From positions 682,001-746,000 of the forward strand of contig JAACJP010000003.1 of the NCBI GenBank assembly GCA_013368375.1: a stretch of 64,000 nucleotides of DNA, given 5' to 3'. This document shows positions 1 through 11,542 of this stretch, piece after piece. The position numbers and the translations under genes were made by a program. Under the pieces are notes generated by a model, which was not told the DNA's origin, made no database searches, and worked only from the letters and a program-made list of their open reading frames with translations. This DNA is from Tricholomella constricta. Its lineage: Eukaryota; Basidiomycota; Agaricomycetes; Agaricales; Lyophyllaceae. Within the stretch, counting starts at the first letter, position 1; each line of letters begins with the position of its first letter.

Positions 1-150
1 AACAACTCGAATTCCGGGTTTGCTCCGCTTACATCGCCGGATGCAATGCAATCGGACGATTTTACTTTTTTCCTTCAAAACGACCTCGGCCCATTGGCGA
101 TGAGCCGATCTACTATTGATTCATCGACCTGCCTCCATCCATCGACCTAA

Positions 151-1216
151 CATGTTGCTCCTCGCCCGACGTTCTGCACTCCAGAGAAATGTCTCACAAG
201 TCTCTGGGTGCCGATCAATGAGTGTTCGACCCCGCAAAGACCAAGAAGCACCGGAAGGTTTGCCCCATCTTTTCTGACATGATTAACGGAATTTCATAAG
301 TCCTTGACATACAGGTCGCAAAAAAGTAACCATTCAATCGCTTCTGACCCAGCGCAGGAATAAAATTCCTATAACTATGTTGACTGCCTACGACTATCCT
401 ACCGGACTGGCGTGCTCTTCTAACCCAAACATCGACATCACTCTGGTCGGCGATTCTCTGGCCCAAGTATGTCTGGGCCATAGCTCCACCACCCAATTGA
501 CTCTGGCGGAAATGATCCATCATGCACGCGCGGTGTCTCGAGGCACAACCCATCCCCTCCTTGTCGCCGACATGCCTTTTGGCACATACCACATCTCCCC
601 GTCCTCCGCTGCCACGAACGCTATACGTCTGATTCAAGAGGGTCGGGTTGATGCAGTGAAACTCGAGGGTGGATGCGAAATAGTGGGGATTGTTCAGCAA
701 CTGACAAGCATCGGCATTCCTGTCATGGCACACGTTGGGCTTTTGCCTCAGCGACACATTGCCATGTCTGGCTATAAAGTTCAAGGTCGGAGCGCAGAAG
801 CCGCGCAACGCGTGCTCCGCGATGCTCTGGCGTTGGAAGCTGCCGGAGCATTTTCGGTCGTTGTGGAAGCGGTACCCAAGGAGCTTGGGACATTTCTCAC
901 ACAGCGACTGAAGATCCCCACCATAGGGATCGGAGCTGGGCCTGGAACTGATGGGCAGGTGAGCTTCAGTCTTTTTTTTGGAAGGATCAGCAGTGTCTTG
1001 ACGAAGACTGGGAAGGTACTGGTTTGGGACGACGCAATGGGCACTTGGCCTGGACACAAGGCGAAATTTGTGCGACGGTTTGCAGATCTGCAGACGCCCA
1101 GAGACAGTGGGGTGGCGGCGTATGCGAATGCAGTTCGAGACGGGTCGTTCCCGCTCGACGCCGAGAGTTACTCAATGGAGAAGGAGGAATGGGAAACGTT
1201 ATTAAAGCTTAATTAG
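151..1216 (+). CDS. panB: 3-methyl-2-oxobutanoate (ketopantoate) hydroxymethyltransferase
   Basis: First step of pantothenate (vitamin B5) synthesis: it transfers a hydroxymethyl group from methylene-THF to alpha-ketoisovalerate. The family signatures are clear: MLTAYDYPTG, the VGDSLAQV metal-binding stretch, MPFGTYH, VKLEGG, MAHVGLLPQ and IPTIGIGAGPGTDGQ. The ATG at 151 gives an arginine-rich leader (MLLLARRSALQRN) typical of mitochondrial import. An intron of about 57 bp (258-314) joins EAPEG to RKKVTIQ. A second, in-frame intron (959-1015) must be removed to give GQVLVWDD; left in, it would insert about 19 foreign residues. The stop is at 1214-1216. The family is certain; the mitochondrial location is inferred from the leader. 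Confidence 0.93.
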
Positions 1217-1364
1217 TTGAATTGACATCATTGTTTGTTGTGGAGGATAATGGCCAACAAAGGCGGAGGGGTCTTGTCACCGAAGGCTGTGACGTCCAGC
1301 CTCGGGGTCTTTCACGTGTACCATCGCCCTTATATATTACCTCCAACTTTCCTGCCCTCTCACC

Positions 1365-2420
1365 ATGGCTTCCCAGAACCCGGTATGTCGCGTGTATTAC
1401 TCCCCAGCATTGTCCCCGTTCTCATCTCTTCGTCTTAGATACGAAGGAAACTCGTCATCGTTGGCGACGGCACGTAACCGATCACCTAGAGCGTACACAC
1501 TCAACGTGCTGAATTACCACGCATATAGGTGCATGTGGCAAAACATCACTGCTATGTTCGTTCGCGCTTGGAGAGTTCCCCAAGGAATATGTATGTCTTG
1601 TCCCTCTCTTCCATGAGTCCCATCTCACTTGCCAATAGCAACCCAGTGCGCAGTCAATCCCATTCTGTGGCCATTAATCTCGCTAACCCCGCCGAAGCCG
1701 TGTTTGATAATTATGTTGCGGAAATCAGGCTCGACGAGAAACCTGTCCAGCTCGCGCTTTGGGATACTGCGTACGTTGACCCATTCATTGCCCTGTAACG
1801 TTCTGTCTTACCTTTCAGTGCCGACTAAAGTGGACAAGAAGAGTATGAAGTATGTTTCAATGTGCTCCATATGAGTTCATCGCTCCTACTCACAGTTTAC
1901 ATCTAGCGCCTACGGCCAATGTCTTATTCCAAATCTCACGTTATCCTTATCGCTTTCGCCCTCGATACCCCTGATTCACTAGAAAACGTCACGACAAAGG
2001 TGAGTATCGCCGTCGTTCAATGCCCCGACTTGTCTCTTACGACGTTCACGTATCTCGTAGTGGATTGAAGAAGTCCGTTCTATATGTGGCCCCTCTATCC
2101 CTGTTATCCTTGTTGGATGCAAGGCCGACCTGCGTCCACAAACCATCACCCCCGACACCCCATGGGTCACTCGCGAGCAGGGAGAACGTGTGGCCCAAGC
2201 TATAGGTGCTCGTGCCTATAAGGAGTGCTCTGCTTTAAAAATCGAAGGTGTCGATGACGTCTTTGAGACCGCCACCCGGGCCAGTATGTTGATGAGAGAT
2301 GGCGTGCCGGCGAATGGCCACGCTCAGGATGCAAAACATCATAGGAGAAGGAGCAGCGGCAAGGCCACCTTGCAAGATGCCGAGGTGAGGAAGAGCTGGC
2401 ACTGTTGCGTTGTTTGTTAG
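1365..2420 (+). CDS. Rho-family small GTPase
   Basis: Ras-superfamily switch of the Rho branch, acting on actin, polarity or the cell wall at membranes. After splicing it shows the P-loop GDGACGKTS, switch I EYQPTVFDNY, switch II WDTAGQEEYERLRPMSY, the Rho insert region, the G4-like motif GCKADLR (C-K-x-D), G5 CSAL, and a basic tail ending CCVVC (CaaX with a second Cys for a possible palmitate). Switch I Pro-Thr is supplied by a 7-nt exon (1639-1645). The intron inside the P-loop (1470-1528) only fits with a GC donor. There are about eight exons. The sequence is closer to Rho1/Rho2-like proteins than to Cdc42 or Rac, but I cannot assign the orthologue. The WW-MyTH4-RhoGAP gene at 51.4 kb could act on such a GTPase. 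Confidence 0.9.
1639..1645 (+). other. 7-nt microexon in the Rho gene (CAACCCA)
   Basis: Flanked upstream by ...ccaatag and downstream by gtgcgcag. Joining GAATAT + CAACCCA + CCGTGTTT reads E-Y-Q-P-T-V-F, the invariant Rho switch I. Without it the conserved Mg-coordinating Thr is missing and the frame is lost. The flanking introns are 1591-1638 and 1646-1697. Confidence 0.8.
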
Positions 2421-2677
2421 GCACGGAGATGGTTCGCCGTTTTCCTACGACATTAAACGGTTGCACATTGTTCTCATCGTTGATTTCGACGGACGTTCGG
2501 AATCCATATCACATACCTAGTCGATTTTACAGCCATATCTTGATTGATTCCTTCATATTCCTGCTTTCGAGTTACTCAAGTACTATGCTTCCTTTTCGTC
2601 TATTTGGTCATGTTAAGATCCGAAGGCTGCAGTCGAAGCACCGCGACTTCCAAACTCTTACCAATTCTTGTACCACC

Positions 2678-3388
2678 ATGTCCACAACGACTCGGTTGGC
2701 TTCCCATTTAATTCGACAGCAGGCTAGTTTATGGACACGCAGAACCTGCCCTTCGACTTTGCTTGTCCGCCCAGCGCGACCTTTGACCCGCAAATTCTCG
2801 ACCACACCCTTTCGGAACGCGACTTTGGCCACACATCCCGAGGGCAAACCTACAGTTATTCTTTCCTCCCCATCTCCAGAATACATTGAGCAAGAAGAAA
2901 TCAACGTAGACCTAATACCACCGGAAGAAGTCAACCTTGTTATTACAGATCGCGCTGCTGAGGTAGATACAAGTTCTCACTAACCTTTGTGCCCGAGCTC
3001 ACCCGGAGGACAGCAACTCAGGTCAATAGCGACGCGGGAGAACAATCCAGATGCTGCTCTTCGAGTAGCGGTCGAGTCTGGGGGCTGCCACGGGTATCAG
3101 TATAGGATGGAGCTCGCGACCAATCAGTCGCCGGACGACTAGTAAGCTTTTTTATTTTCTGTTGCTCTACTCAAGTTGACGTATTCGCATCCTCCTTGCA
3201 GCCATTTTACTCATCCGACGCTCCAACCCTCCAACATTCTCGTCGACGCAGTATCGTTCTCGCTTCTCAACGGTTCTACGATTGATTTCGCTACTGAGCT
3301 CATTGGCAGCAGCTTCAGAGTTGCGGAAAATCCCAAAGCGAAAGGGAGTGGATGTGGGTGCGGCGTTAGCTGGGAGCTGAAGGAATAG
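2678..3388 (+). CDS. ISA2: A-type iron-sulfur assembly protein (Isa2-like), mitochondrial
   Basis: HesB/IscA-family protein that helps mature mitochondrial [4Fe-4S] proteins. The three conserved ligand cysteines are present: one in ESGGCHGYQY and two in GSGCGCGVSW near the C-terminus. Between them are the family stretch ILVDAVSFSLLNGSTIDF and ELIGSSFRV. Introns at 2963-3013 and 3142-3201 connect ITDRAAE to QLRSIATREN and PDDY to HFTHPT. I chose the ATG at 2678 (ACCATG context); it gives an Arg/Ser-rich mitochondrial presequence. An in-frame ATG at 2585 would add 31 residues. The long linker before the core fits Isa2 better than Isa1. Confidence 0.88.
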
Positions 3389-3535
3389 ATTGAAAAGGAG
3401 CATGGAATCCGTTAATGTATGTCTTTGGTGTTTATTATACCTTACTCCAACCACCACTTGCGGAATAACAGAATTTAGAGAAATGAAGAGGAGATATAAC
3501 TGGGAGTGAGGACTATCATACAATTCATGCCGGGA

Positions 3536-4577
3536 TCAACGCGCTGGAGAGGGGGTGGGACGCCTCTGCTTCGTGACGGGATCGAATGGCGCGAACTCCC
3601 AACATCTGAATGGGCGTGAGCCAAAATTTGGTCAGGCAAAAAAGTGACTTACGGTGTGTCCTTCTTGACGAAGCCTGGTACCATCTTCAAACCCTCTGGC
3701 GCCACGGTCGGCCATTTTGCAGACGTAACTGGGTCGTGATGTGATAGCACAAACCTATAGCATCCTAGTAAGGCAGCTCGAACGTTGGGAGTGTAGAATG
3801 TGTACGTACGGAAGTAGGACCGCCATGTCCGAGTGCGAGGCAAGCCATATTAAATTTTCTATACGGTATCTCGTCAGCATCAATTTGGGCACTTGAAAGG
3901 TTATGCTTGCCGGTAATCATGTCGCGTAATTCTTTTTCAGTGCAGAATTTGAGCAGAAAGTCTTTGGACAACGCTTTGCGCTACAAGACGACGAATGAGC
4001 CTTATGGTCGAGATGAGACTAACACATACTTGCCTGACTTTCCATGCTTCGCAACATTAAAGGACCGAGAGTTCCAAGGGAACCTCGAAGATCGATGTAA
4101 GAGTATGTCTCTGGAGACTGTGAAAATGATGAAGGGGTATCCAAGGGTGAAATCATGGCCGAATGCACCTTGTTCCATGATTTCAGTTTCTGCTGCAAGC
4201 CCGTCAGAAAAGTAAACAATCCCGAAAAGTTGTTCGAGTGGGATTCCGCTATCCCAAGGAAGTCTACAATAGACTTGCCCTGTGTGTTTCTCCTGGTAAA
4301 AAACATTTGATCTCCTAGCAGGGGGTCAAGTCGAAGCGAGGGTGGGGGTCTGACATTCTCCTACCTTCGAGATGCAATCGAAGCATGTCAGAAACCATGA
4401 TAACATAGCGCAAGAACGGGGCTGCGAGTTTCCCTTTGTTTGCGAGTGGCGCCGCCTCGTAGATGCTATTAACGCCACGAATCAAAGCGTTCTGCGGGTG
4501 CTGGTTAATATAGACATAAGCGAGAGCAGAAGAGATATACCCACCTTCATGAACGTATTCATATGTTGTACAGACAT
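3536..4577 (-). CDS. Hemerythrin-like (HHE) domain protein, divergent
   Basis: Multi-exon gene starting MSVQHMNTF. The first helix (NALIRGVNSIYEAAPL) and the LHLEGDQMFF stretch match the fungal HHE family. They are followed by ESHSNNFSGLFTFLTGL, a Y-x-x-x-x-LR helix ending LRSMESQ, and a C-terminal piece (FVLSHHDPVT ... CWEFAPFDPVTKQRRP) that resembles the usual W-x-FAP-D ending. HHE proteins normally bind a di-iron centre through several His and Glu residues. Here the usual H-H-x-x-E cluster is reduced to a single His, and the late His-x-x-x-Glu looks like R-S-M-E, so metal binding is doubtful. It diverges from SPP2 across about 250 bp. Exon boundaries near the 5' end are uncertain. Confidence 0.62.
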
Positions 4578-4831
4578 TCGGGAGCTAGGATAAGGCGATC
4601 AGAATGTATAGGTACAGCGAAGCATGGCACACACTCCATAGACTCGAGATCGGTTGGAATGGTTGGGAAGAGAGGAAGAGGAAACATGGCTTTGTGGGAC
4701 GGCGAGCAGCATGGTGGAGCAGTTATATGGAGACGAGGTCCCTTTATTCGTCTATAATGAAAGGGGTAGTCACGTGTTTGACACCAAGTGTTGCAAAGAT
4801 GGGTTGCTTTCCTTTAAATTTACATTCAACA

Positions 4832-6166
4832 ATGCCCGCGGCGGCAAAGGTTTCGTTCACCATTCGCAGGCCGACTCCCCTTTCTAGAGCTCCCTCTTCT
4901 GGTCCAGATTCCGATTCTTCGTCCTACAAGCTCCCAGCCCTTCCCCGCCATCTCTCACACCCAGATGACTCAACCCCAGGCAGCCCCTTGGCTTCGTCAC
5001 CCACACCGCACACCGCGCCTGACTCTAGTGATGAAGATGACCACGAGATCAAAGACGAGCTCGTAACCGGCTTTGATAGATTTGGAGTTCAGCGGTGTGT
5101 TCCTCCCTCATTTATCCCGTCTCAGTCATCTCAGCTCACAAAAGTTATTATCCGTCGCCCATTCCATAGCTTGAACAAGGATCGGCCAAAGAAAGCTGCT
5201 CCACTTGTCATTCCTGCTCTCAAAAATAGAGACTGGCGAGACCTGGCCCGCAAGCGCAGAAGCGCCGCGCAATACGTCCCTCCATCTGCCAAGGCCGAAA
5301 CGGGAAAGGACGGTAGCGTTGGCGGCCTTGGAACCAGAGACTCCATCAATTCTGGTCCTGTTCTCTCTGGGCTGCAAATCAAGGCACGGCCTCTCTCTGT
5401 AAAGCAAGAGGACGAGCAGCCAAGCGAGGTTCCTCAAGAGGACGTGAAAATGGAGGATGATGGAGATGACGAGGACAAGAGGGCCCTAAGAGCTATCCTC
5501 GCAGGCACAGATGGTGCTCACCATGATGGGCCCATCATCGATATCATTCCACCGCCCATTTCAGAAGCCGAAGCTTACAAACAGGATGTCGATGAACTTC
5601 CAGAAGCTGCCACCTTGGATGACTACGCCCGAGTCCCAGTATCGCAGTTCGGTGCTGCTTTGCTACGGGGTATGGGTTGGAAGGAGGGCACGGCGGCGAC
5701 ACGGCAACCTGGAAAGGGACTGGTTGAACCGTACTTGCCAGAAGCGAGGCCGGCGCTGTTGGGTATTGGAGCAAAGGAGAGGGAGGTTCTCGATGACGGT
5801 AGTGTGAAGAAGGGTGGGTTCATCAAACGGCCAGAGAAGAGATACGTGCCTCTGGTGAAGAAGGAGAGGGAGGACCGATCTTCTTCAGCTCCCGAAAACC
5901 GTGATAGGAAGTGGGAAAGATCACGCTCACCGCGGTCACGGAATGGCACGTCTACAATGGTTGCAAGGAGTTCAAGGTCAAGAGAGCGTGGAGGAGAGCG
6001 GGATGATGGGCGAAGAGAGACGTCAGAAAGGCGCGACAGGGACCGCGACGACAGACATGATGAACGCAACAGAGGCCGCGGCCGCGATTACAGGCGTGAT
6101 GATCGAGGTGATTCAGATAAAGAGAGGAGGAGAGATCGTTCACGAGACAGAAGGCGGCGGGATTAA
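4832..6166 (+). CDS. SPP2: G-patch splicing factor, Spp2/GPKOW-like
   Basis: An intronless reading frame of 444 residues. The core VPVSQFGAALLRGMGWKEG is the Spp2-type G-patch that recruits and activates the DEAH helicase Prp2 in the spliceosome. The N-terminus has the family motif VSFTIRRPTP and a conserved GFDRFG block. The C-terminus is an RS/RD-rich tail (many RDR and RSR units) as in vertebrate GPKOW and unlike the short yeast protein. I used the ATG at 4832 because upstream in-frame sequence is low-complexity and lies in the divergent promoter. A possible 40-nt intron at 5095-5134 was considered, but it would break the frame. Confidence 0.85.
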   Translation: MPAAAKVSFTIRRPTPLSRAPSSGPDSDSSSYKLPALPRHLSHPDDSTPGSPLASSPTPHTAPDSSDEDDHEIKDELVTGFDRFGVQRCVPPSFIPSQSSQLTKVIIRRPFHSLNKDRPKKAAPLVIPALKNRDWRDLARKRRSAAQYVPPSAKAETGKDGSVGGLGTRDSINSGPVLSGLQIKARPLSVKQEDEQPSEVPQEDVKMEDDGDDEDKRALRAILAGTDGAHHDGPIIDIIPPPISEAEAYKQDVDELPEAATLDDYARVPVSQFGAALLRGMGWKEGTAATRQPGKGLVEPYLPEARPALLGIGAKEREVLDDGSVKKGGFIKRPEKRYVPLVKKEREDRSSSAPENRDRKWERSRSPRSRNGTSTMVARSSRSRERGGERDDGRRETSERRDRDRDDRHDERNRGRGRDYRRDDRGDSDKERRRDRSRDRRRRD

Positions 6167-6442
6167 ACCCTGGAATTGGCTTGAGCGAGCACAAGCAACT
6201 TGTGCACTCGGAGGGCAGGTGTCTAAATAATATCTTCAGGACGAAGACCGCAAGTGGAATGAATTATTTATTGACCGGCGCTCAAAGCGGATGTTTTTTT
6301 TTTTTCGTTCAATCGAGTGAGGCTCATATCAGGGGTGACTCTAATTGGGACCATGCTTTACACTCGGATGGCTGTTCTTTTTTTTCCTGAACAATCATGA
6401 CATTCATATCACATCTGCATGAAGACATGGAAGTGGATTCAA

Positions 6443-8535
6443 TCAACTTCGGTTGGTGCTTCGAGAGAGTGGTCTGCTTCCCCGCGGTGGTCTATTATCA
6501 AAGGGAATAGGTACTGGAGAGCCTGCCAGTCGAAGAGCGGATTCCCAGCCTGACTCTTGGCGACCCTCACGAGGCGGGGGAGTCATCAAGGCATCCACAC
6601 TCGGTATACGCCTGTGACGAGTCTGCCGTCCAAGTGGCGGAGTGGTCAAAGTGTCGTTCGACATAGCGGAAGACGCAGCTTCGTCATCTGAGTATTGTTC
6701 ATTGGCAGCGGTGTCCCGACGGCCGCCAGCAAGCGATTGCGGTGTTTGGTAACCTTGTCCTTGATATGCTCCTGGCATTGGGACAAGAGTCGGTAGTGCG
6801 CTTTGACCTGAGTTGGGAGAATAGTTTCCGCCATACGGTACAAATCCCGGTGGCAATTGTTGATTGTCGACAGGCTGGAATAATATCGGACTGGGCTTTG
6901 GCGATGCGGTATGGCTTTCAAGGGTAGTATATTGGTTCTGTGGGGTCGCCTGTGGCGAAGCTGGCCCAGACTGAATGTGTGCAGAGATCAGTTTGGATTT
7001 GCAGGAGCTTTTTTGATGTTAACTAACAGGAGGAAGAACACTTATGGGTGGCACAGTACTTGCTGAAGAAGAGCTTTTGCGTCGAGCTTCCTGAGAATTC
7101 GGGGGCGGACGAGAAGCCCTAGAAGCGTTAGAGCTCGTCGAGAGACGTCGATGATGACTCTGCGCTTGTTGGGAAATGCCTTGCTCCGTGGTAATGGATG
7201 CTGCTCTTATGTGAGGGGTTTGTCCCGGCCCCATACCATTGGCATGCCGAGAGCTACCACCCTATGGCACAGATGAATCAGTAATCTGCATAGCCACAGA
7301 TGCGAGAGGTGTACCCATGAAGACTGATGCTTGAGATCGTGGCCCCCCACAGACTGAGGGTTGGGGCTGGAGGACAGACTACGAACCTCTGGTATTACGC
7401 TCAGAGGACTTTGTCTTCCTGAAGTGTATCCAGTGGCATTGACCAGATCCAAGTGTGACAGCGACGATGCAGAGGAACCGAGGGAAGAATTGTATTGGTG
7501 CCCTCTGTGTGAACGGTGAGGTATCGGAAGTGGCTCTTCTTCCTGCGGGATTTGGGGAAGTGGCGGGGAGACAACTCGTTCTGGTGTAGGCGGAGGCCTC
7601 GAGAGTTCATACGGAGGCGGAATACGAATAAAGTGATCAGCGTCCAGCTGTGGTATATAGCCGTCAGGCGGAATCGAGACACGAGCGTGATGTACGGGTG
7701 AAGGGGAGTTGCGAAATGATCTGGGACGGTTATTGGGATCAGCTTGGGCGACTTCTGGAGGTGGGACTGGAGGTGCAGGTGCAGGTACAGGTGGCTCTGG
7801 AGGCGAAGAACGGGAAGATTGTTGCATGTCCTCACTGGACCCAATGAGGAGCGAGCGGGGTCGACGGTCGACGACGTCCAGCTCATCGTTTTCATCGTAA
7901 TACTCGTCCTCACCATCAAACTCGGCGATATCTTGCAACGCAAGCGTCCTTGCCCTCTCAAGTCCCTCCTGCAGTCCGATTCTCCGCCCTTCTTCCATAG
8001 CTGCCTTTATCACGAGATCTCGATTCAACCTACGTGCCAAAGTCTTGGCCTGCGACGCCTCCTTCTCCGCCTTGTACCGTTGCCTGTCGACATCGTCCAG
8101 AACGGCCTGAGCGCGGAAAATCTCTTGTTGTGCGTGCTGTAGTTGAGTTTTATACAACCTAGAGACAAAATAAGGTTTGCCACTTCTAATGAACGATGGG
8201 ACGTACTTGAGTTCTTCACTCGCCTTTGCAGCCTGCTGCTGCGCTACCAAACGAGCGTCATTGACACGTTTCAAGTGTTTTGCCAGCTGAAAAAGTTCTC
8301 GTTCAGCCTCTGCAGTGCGGAGCTCCTGGAGCTTGAGCTGCTTCTTCGTCGTCAAAAGCTGTAGCTTAAGCTCTCGCTCTTCGTAAAGGCGGCGACTTGC
8401 GCGAAATGAGTCTCCCTGGGAGCGTCGCTCGGTCGAGGAGCTATCTGTGGTCGCTAGTCGGGGTAGGGATGTATTCAATGGTGCTGAATCCGAGCTGGAA
8501 TCGTCCTCTGGACGCCATTGATATGGGTCATCCAT
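6443..8535 (-). CDS. Coiled-coil, proline/serine-rich protein of unknown function
   Basis: I do not recognise the family. The N-terminal third (about residues 45-210) is a long charged coiled coil (RRLYEERELKLQLLTTKK onward, with heptad Leu), ending in EGRRIGLQEGLERA. After it come an acidic patch (DGEDEYYDEND) and a long disordered Pro/Ser region with proline runs (PVPAPAPPVPPP) and several SPL/TPP sites, ending GSRPLSRSTNRS. At least three introns: one near 8154-8206 joins EELK to LYKTQL, one near 7260-7315 joins HQSS to GSSRHANGMGPG, and one near 6970-7020. A cytoskeletal or membrane-trafficking scaffold is possible but only a guess from composition. Confidence 0.6.
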
Positions 8536-8823
8536 TGAATGTTGGCGTCGCCGAGATCAAAAATCAGTGGGTCGACCCTGTTTATCTACCAAATTTTCAA
8601 GCCATTGTTCTGTTGCGATGAGGCGATGAGCATGAGTCACGAAGGTCCGATGGACCATCCAATAGCAAGACATCATGATATTCAGAGATCTGGGAGAGGA
8701 GAAGGATTGGGGACCGGTTTACGAGATGATCGTCAACCTTGAGCATACTATCCTCCTTCGTACACGGCAAAGTTAAGGAAAAATATCGCGGTCGCATAAA
8801 ATACCTCTTTGTGCGAAAACCTT

Positions 8824-11032
8824 CTACACGATCCAGTAATATACTCTCCATATGATCCCTTTCTTTCCTTTAATCCTGTTCGTCCTCTGCTCGTCATCCC
8901 TCTTGTCCGCCTCCTCTTCGACATACTCGTCCTGGAAGAGATCGACAGTGGTGGTATCAACCAAATCACTATACCATACGCGTCGCGCTGGCAGATAATC
9001 GGTGGGACCATTTCCCGAGTTCGAAGGTGCAGATCGAAGGCCCGTCACGATCATCCAGATGATAAACATAACAATCATGACCGGTATTTCGATATAGAAG
9101 GAGACGAAGTCGACAGCTGAGAATTTTGGGATTACTGATGACCACCCTTGAACTAGGCGCGATGTAAGCATCAACAGGCCATGGCTAGAAAATCCTCGTA
9201 CCAATTATCATAAAGACCACGGCAAAGATCTGTCGTGGATTTTCAATCGTATCGTAGCATTCTTATAAAGAAGAGTAACGTACCACAAAGCCGGGGCCCC
9301 ATGGCCACGTCCACGCAGCACGGAATTTAAGCTCGTCCAAAGATCGTCCTTGCTTCACCCATGCCGTCCTGAACCTCCAACTTGCCAGGCCGATCGATAA
9401 CCACGCAATCTGAGATTTGTCAATTACCAGGAATATGCAGTCATTCATGTCCTTCATGAACAGACCTGATTCGACACGCCAACAATGTTCTGCAACCAGC
9501 CCCACAATTGGCCACTTCCGATGAAGCTGCTACCAAAGCAGAGTATACTAATACTGCTCGTCAAGAGCAGGGCGTATATGGGTATACCATGATCAGTCGT
9601 GCGCGAAAAGATCTTTGGAGCTTGGTTCGTGACGGAAAGTCCTATGGACGACTCATCAGAACCAACAGACAGAGTCCAAATATGTTCATACCATAGAGCA
9701 CACGTGTGCCAGCAAAAAGAGCATGGTTACCAGCCGAAAGAACGGAGGTCATGATGACCGTGTTCATAAACGATGCAGCAACGGCTGTAAAAACATGGTC
9801 AGCATTGTTGTATTCGAGGATAGGCTGTACTACTTGATCCAACTTCCTGAAAAATGATAGTGAATGGCGAGGTAGTGGTCGATTTATTCGATAGATTCGG
9901 GTAGTCCCACGGCACTTGATGACGGAGTTCAGGATTGACCTCTCAGTAGGAAGGACTAGAAAGAGCATATATACCGTTCAGGCCAATCAGAAGAACGGTC
10001 AAGATGTAAAATATCATAATCCTGCAACAGAAAATGTGAACCGTCTGCCTGCGATAGTTTGAAGGGTACGAACCGCCAGAAAACAAATTTAACGACTCTT
10101 GGCATATTACGCGATGGGTTTTTTGTTTCACCTGCTGTGATCCCCAAGCTCTCGGTTCCACCGACTATTTGAAGCGTCGAGTACATTGACGAATGACCAG
10201 AGAACAAGACGTACAAGCAAAACTGGCCGTCACGAACACACTGGCAAAACCTCCAAACCCACCCACGAAAGGTGCGCCGGGTATCCTCCAATTACTTCCT
10301 CCGATATATTTATGCTCGGAATTCACACCTGCGTTGACCATGATACCTATTATGATAAATACAATGATGGTTGCGACTTTCAAGGAGGAGAGCCAGTACT
10401 CTGATGAAGTAGCCTGTGTCATTGAACATTGTCATGGAACAAATTAGAATGTGTGACATACCCAGCTCTCCGTACGCTCGAACATGAGTAGCGTTTATAG
10501 CGACCAGGAATACCCAAAAAACAAGACTGATAACCCAAGGATGCCAAGGCGTCCAGTATTCCAGGAGAATCTGCGCTGCAGTGAGGTCTGACGCCACGGA
10601 AACCGCATCGTTAAACCAATAATTCCACGAGAGTGAGAATCCATAAGACGGCGAAAAGAAGCGTGTCGCGTAGGCGTTGAATGATCCGGCGACAGGATAC
10701 TGGGTGGCCATCTCTCCTAGTAGAAGAAGAGTGACATACACCACGAACCCCACAAGGCAGTAACAGATGAGAACACTCGCCGGTCCGCCCTTGGCGAGAG
10801 ACCGGCCTGTACCAAGGAACAGTCCCGTGCCAATCGTCCCCGCAATAGCTATCATCTGGACCTGCCGCGCAGACAGGCCACGATGAAGCTTGTTATTGGG
10901 CGCTGGAGAGCCTTCAACATCCGACGGGAGCCCTCCCGGAACTTGCTCAGGCTGTAGGGTTCCATAGTTGGACTGAACGGACCCTTTCGACTGTCCTGAA
11001 ACGCGCCTTGAGGAACCTGCGGGTTTATCCAT
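8824..11032 (-). CDS. Amino-acid permease (YAT/APC family)
   Basis: Proton-coupled plasma-membrane amino-acid importer. Clear landmarks are the start of TM1 (RGLSARQVQMIAIAGTIGTG), GEMATQYPVAGSFNAYATRF, the family block NYWFNDAVSVASDLTAAQ, GGSNWRIPGAPF, GGTESLGITAGETKNPSRN, NTVIMTSVLSAGNHALFAGTR and AWLSIGLASWRFRTAW. The end is the family's usual D-L-V-D-x-x-T-V-D-L-F-x-D plus an acidic/basic tail closing RVYYWIV. At least nine introns split the gene. I chose the MDKPAGSS start at 11032; an upstream in-frame ATG near 11065 is possible. Substrate specificity (general, or Dip5/Agp-like) cannot be read from the sequence. The N-terminus is Lys/Ser-rich, as needed for ubiquitin control. Confidence 0.9.
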
Positions 11033-11542
11033 TGTCAGAAGGAGAGCCAAGAGACCAACAGTCATGGCCTGCCATTGGTATACTTAAGTACCTTGAGGAA
11101 TCAACGGTTGTGTCGACATCGCATGGTCACAGAGGCTTCGTGGATTTCGAAGCTTTGATTGAATTGATGGCGTGATGACGCGATGATGTCTCCGCTCAGG
11201 CTGTTGAATCGCGTGCTGGGCACTACCTCAAAAGATTTAACGATTGCTCAGTAAAGCCTGCGCTAAGGGCGAGGCCAAACTTCACAGCTGACTATCGCGA
11301 TTATGAATAACTTTTGACGAAACAACTTGCCAACGCCGACTTGATGAACTCACGTCACCGTCTGTCAAGGAACTCAAGAGATCAGCGAGGTGAAAACACA
11401 AATGTTCATTAGCTGTTCCTGGTACGAATAGGCCCACGTCGATCCCGAAATGTAGTAGCATAGTATATACATTTGCCGAATCCTATTAGAATATTATTGT
11501 CCGTTCCGGCGAGTAGTAGATTGGTATCTTTGAGGCCCTGGA
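11033..11542. other. Intergenic region between permease 5' end and guanylyltransferase 3' end
   Basis: About 510 bp holding the permease promoter (minus strand) and the 3' flank of the guanylyltransferase gene. I see no coding potential or RNA gene. Confidence 0.6.

Noticed and set aside
215..1057. 280-codon minus-strand open frame opposite panB
   Set aside because: It is the antisense shadow of a conserved gene and shows no domain of its own.
5095..5134. Possible intron in SPP2 (gtgtgt...cag)
   Set aside because: 40 nt, not a multiple of three, and removing it breaks the G-patch frame; the unspliced frame is open throughout.
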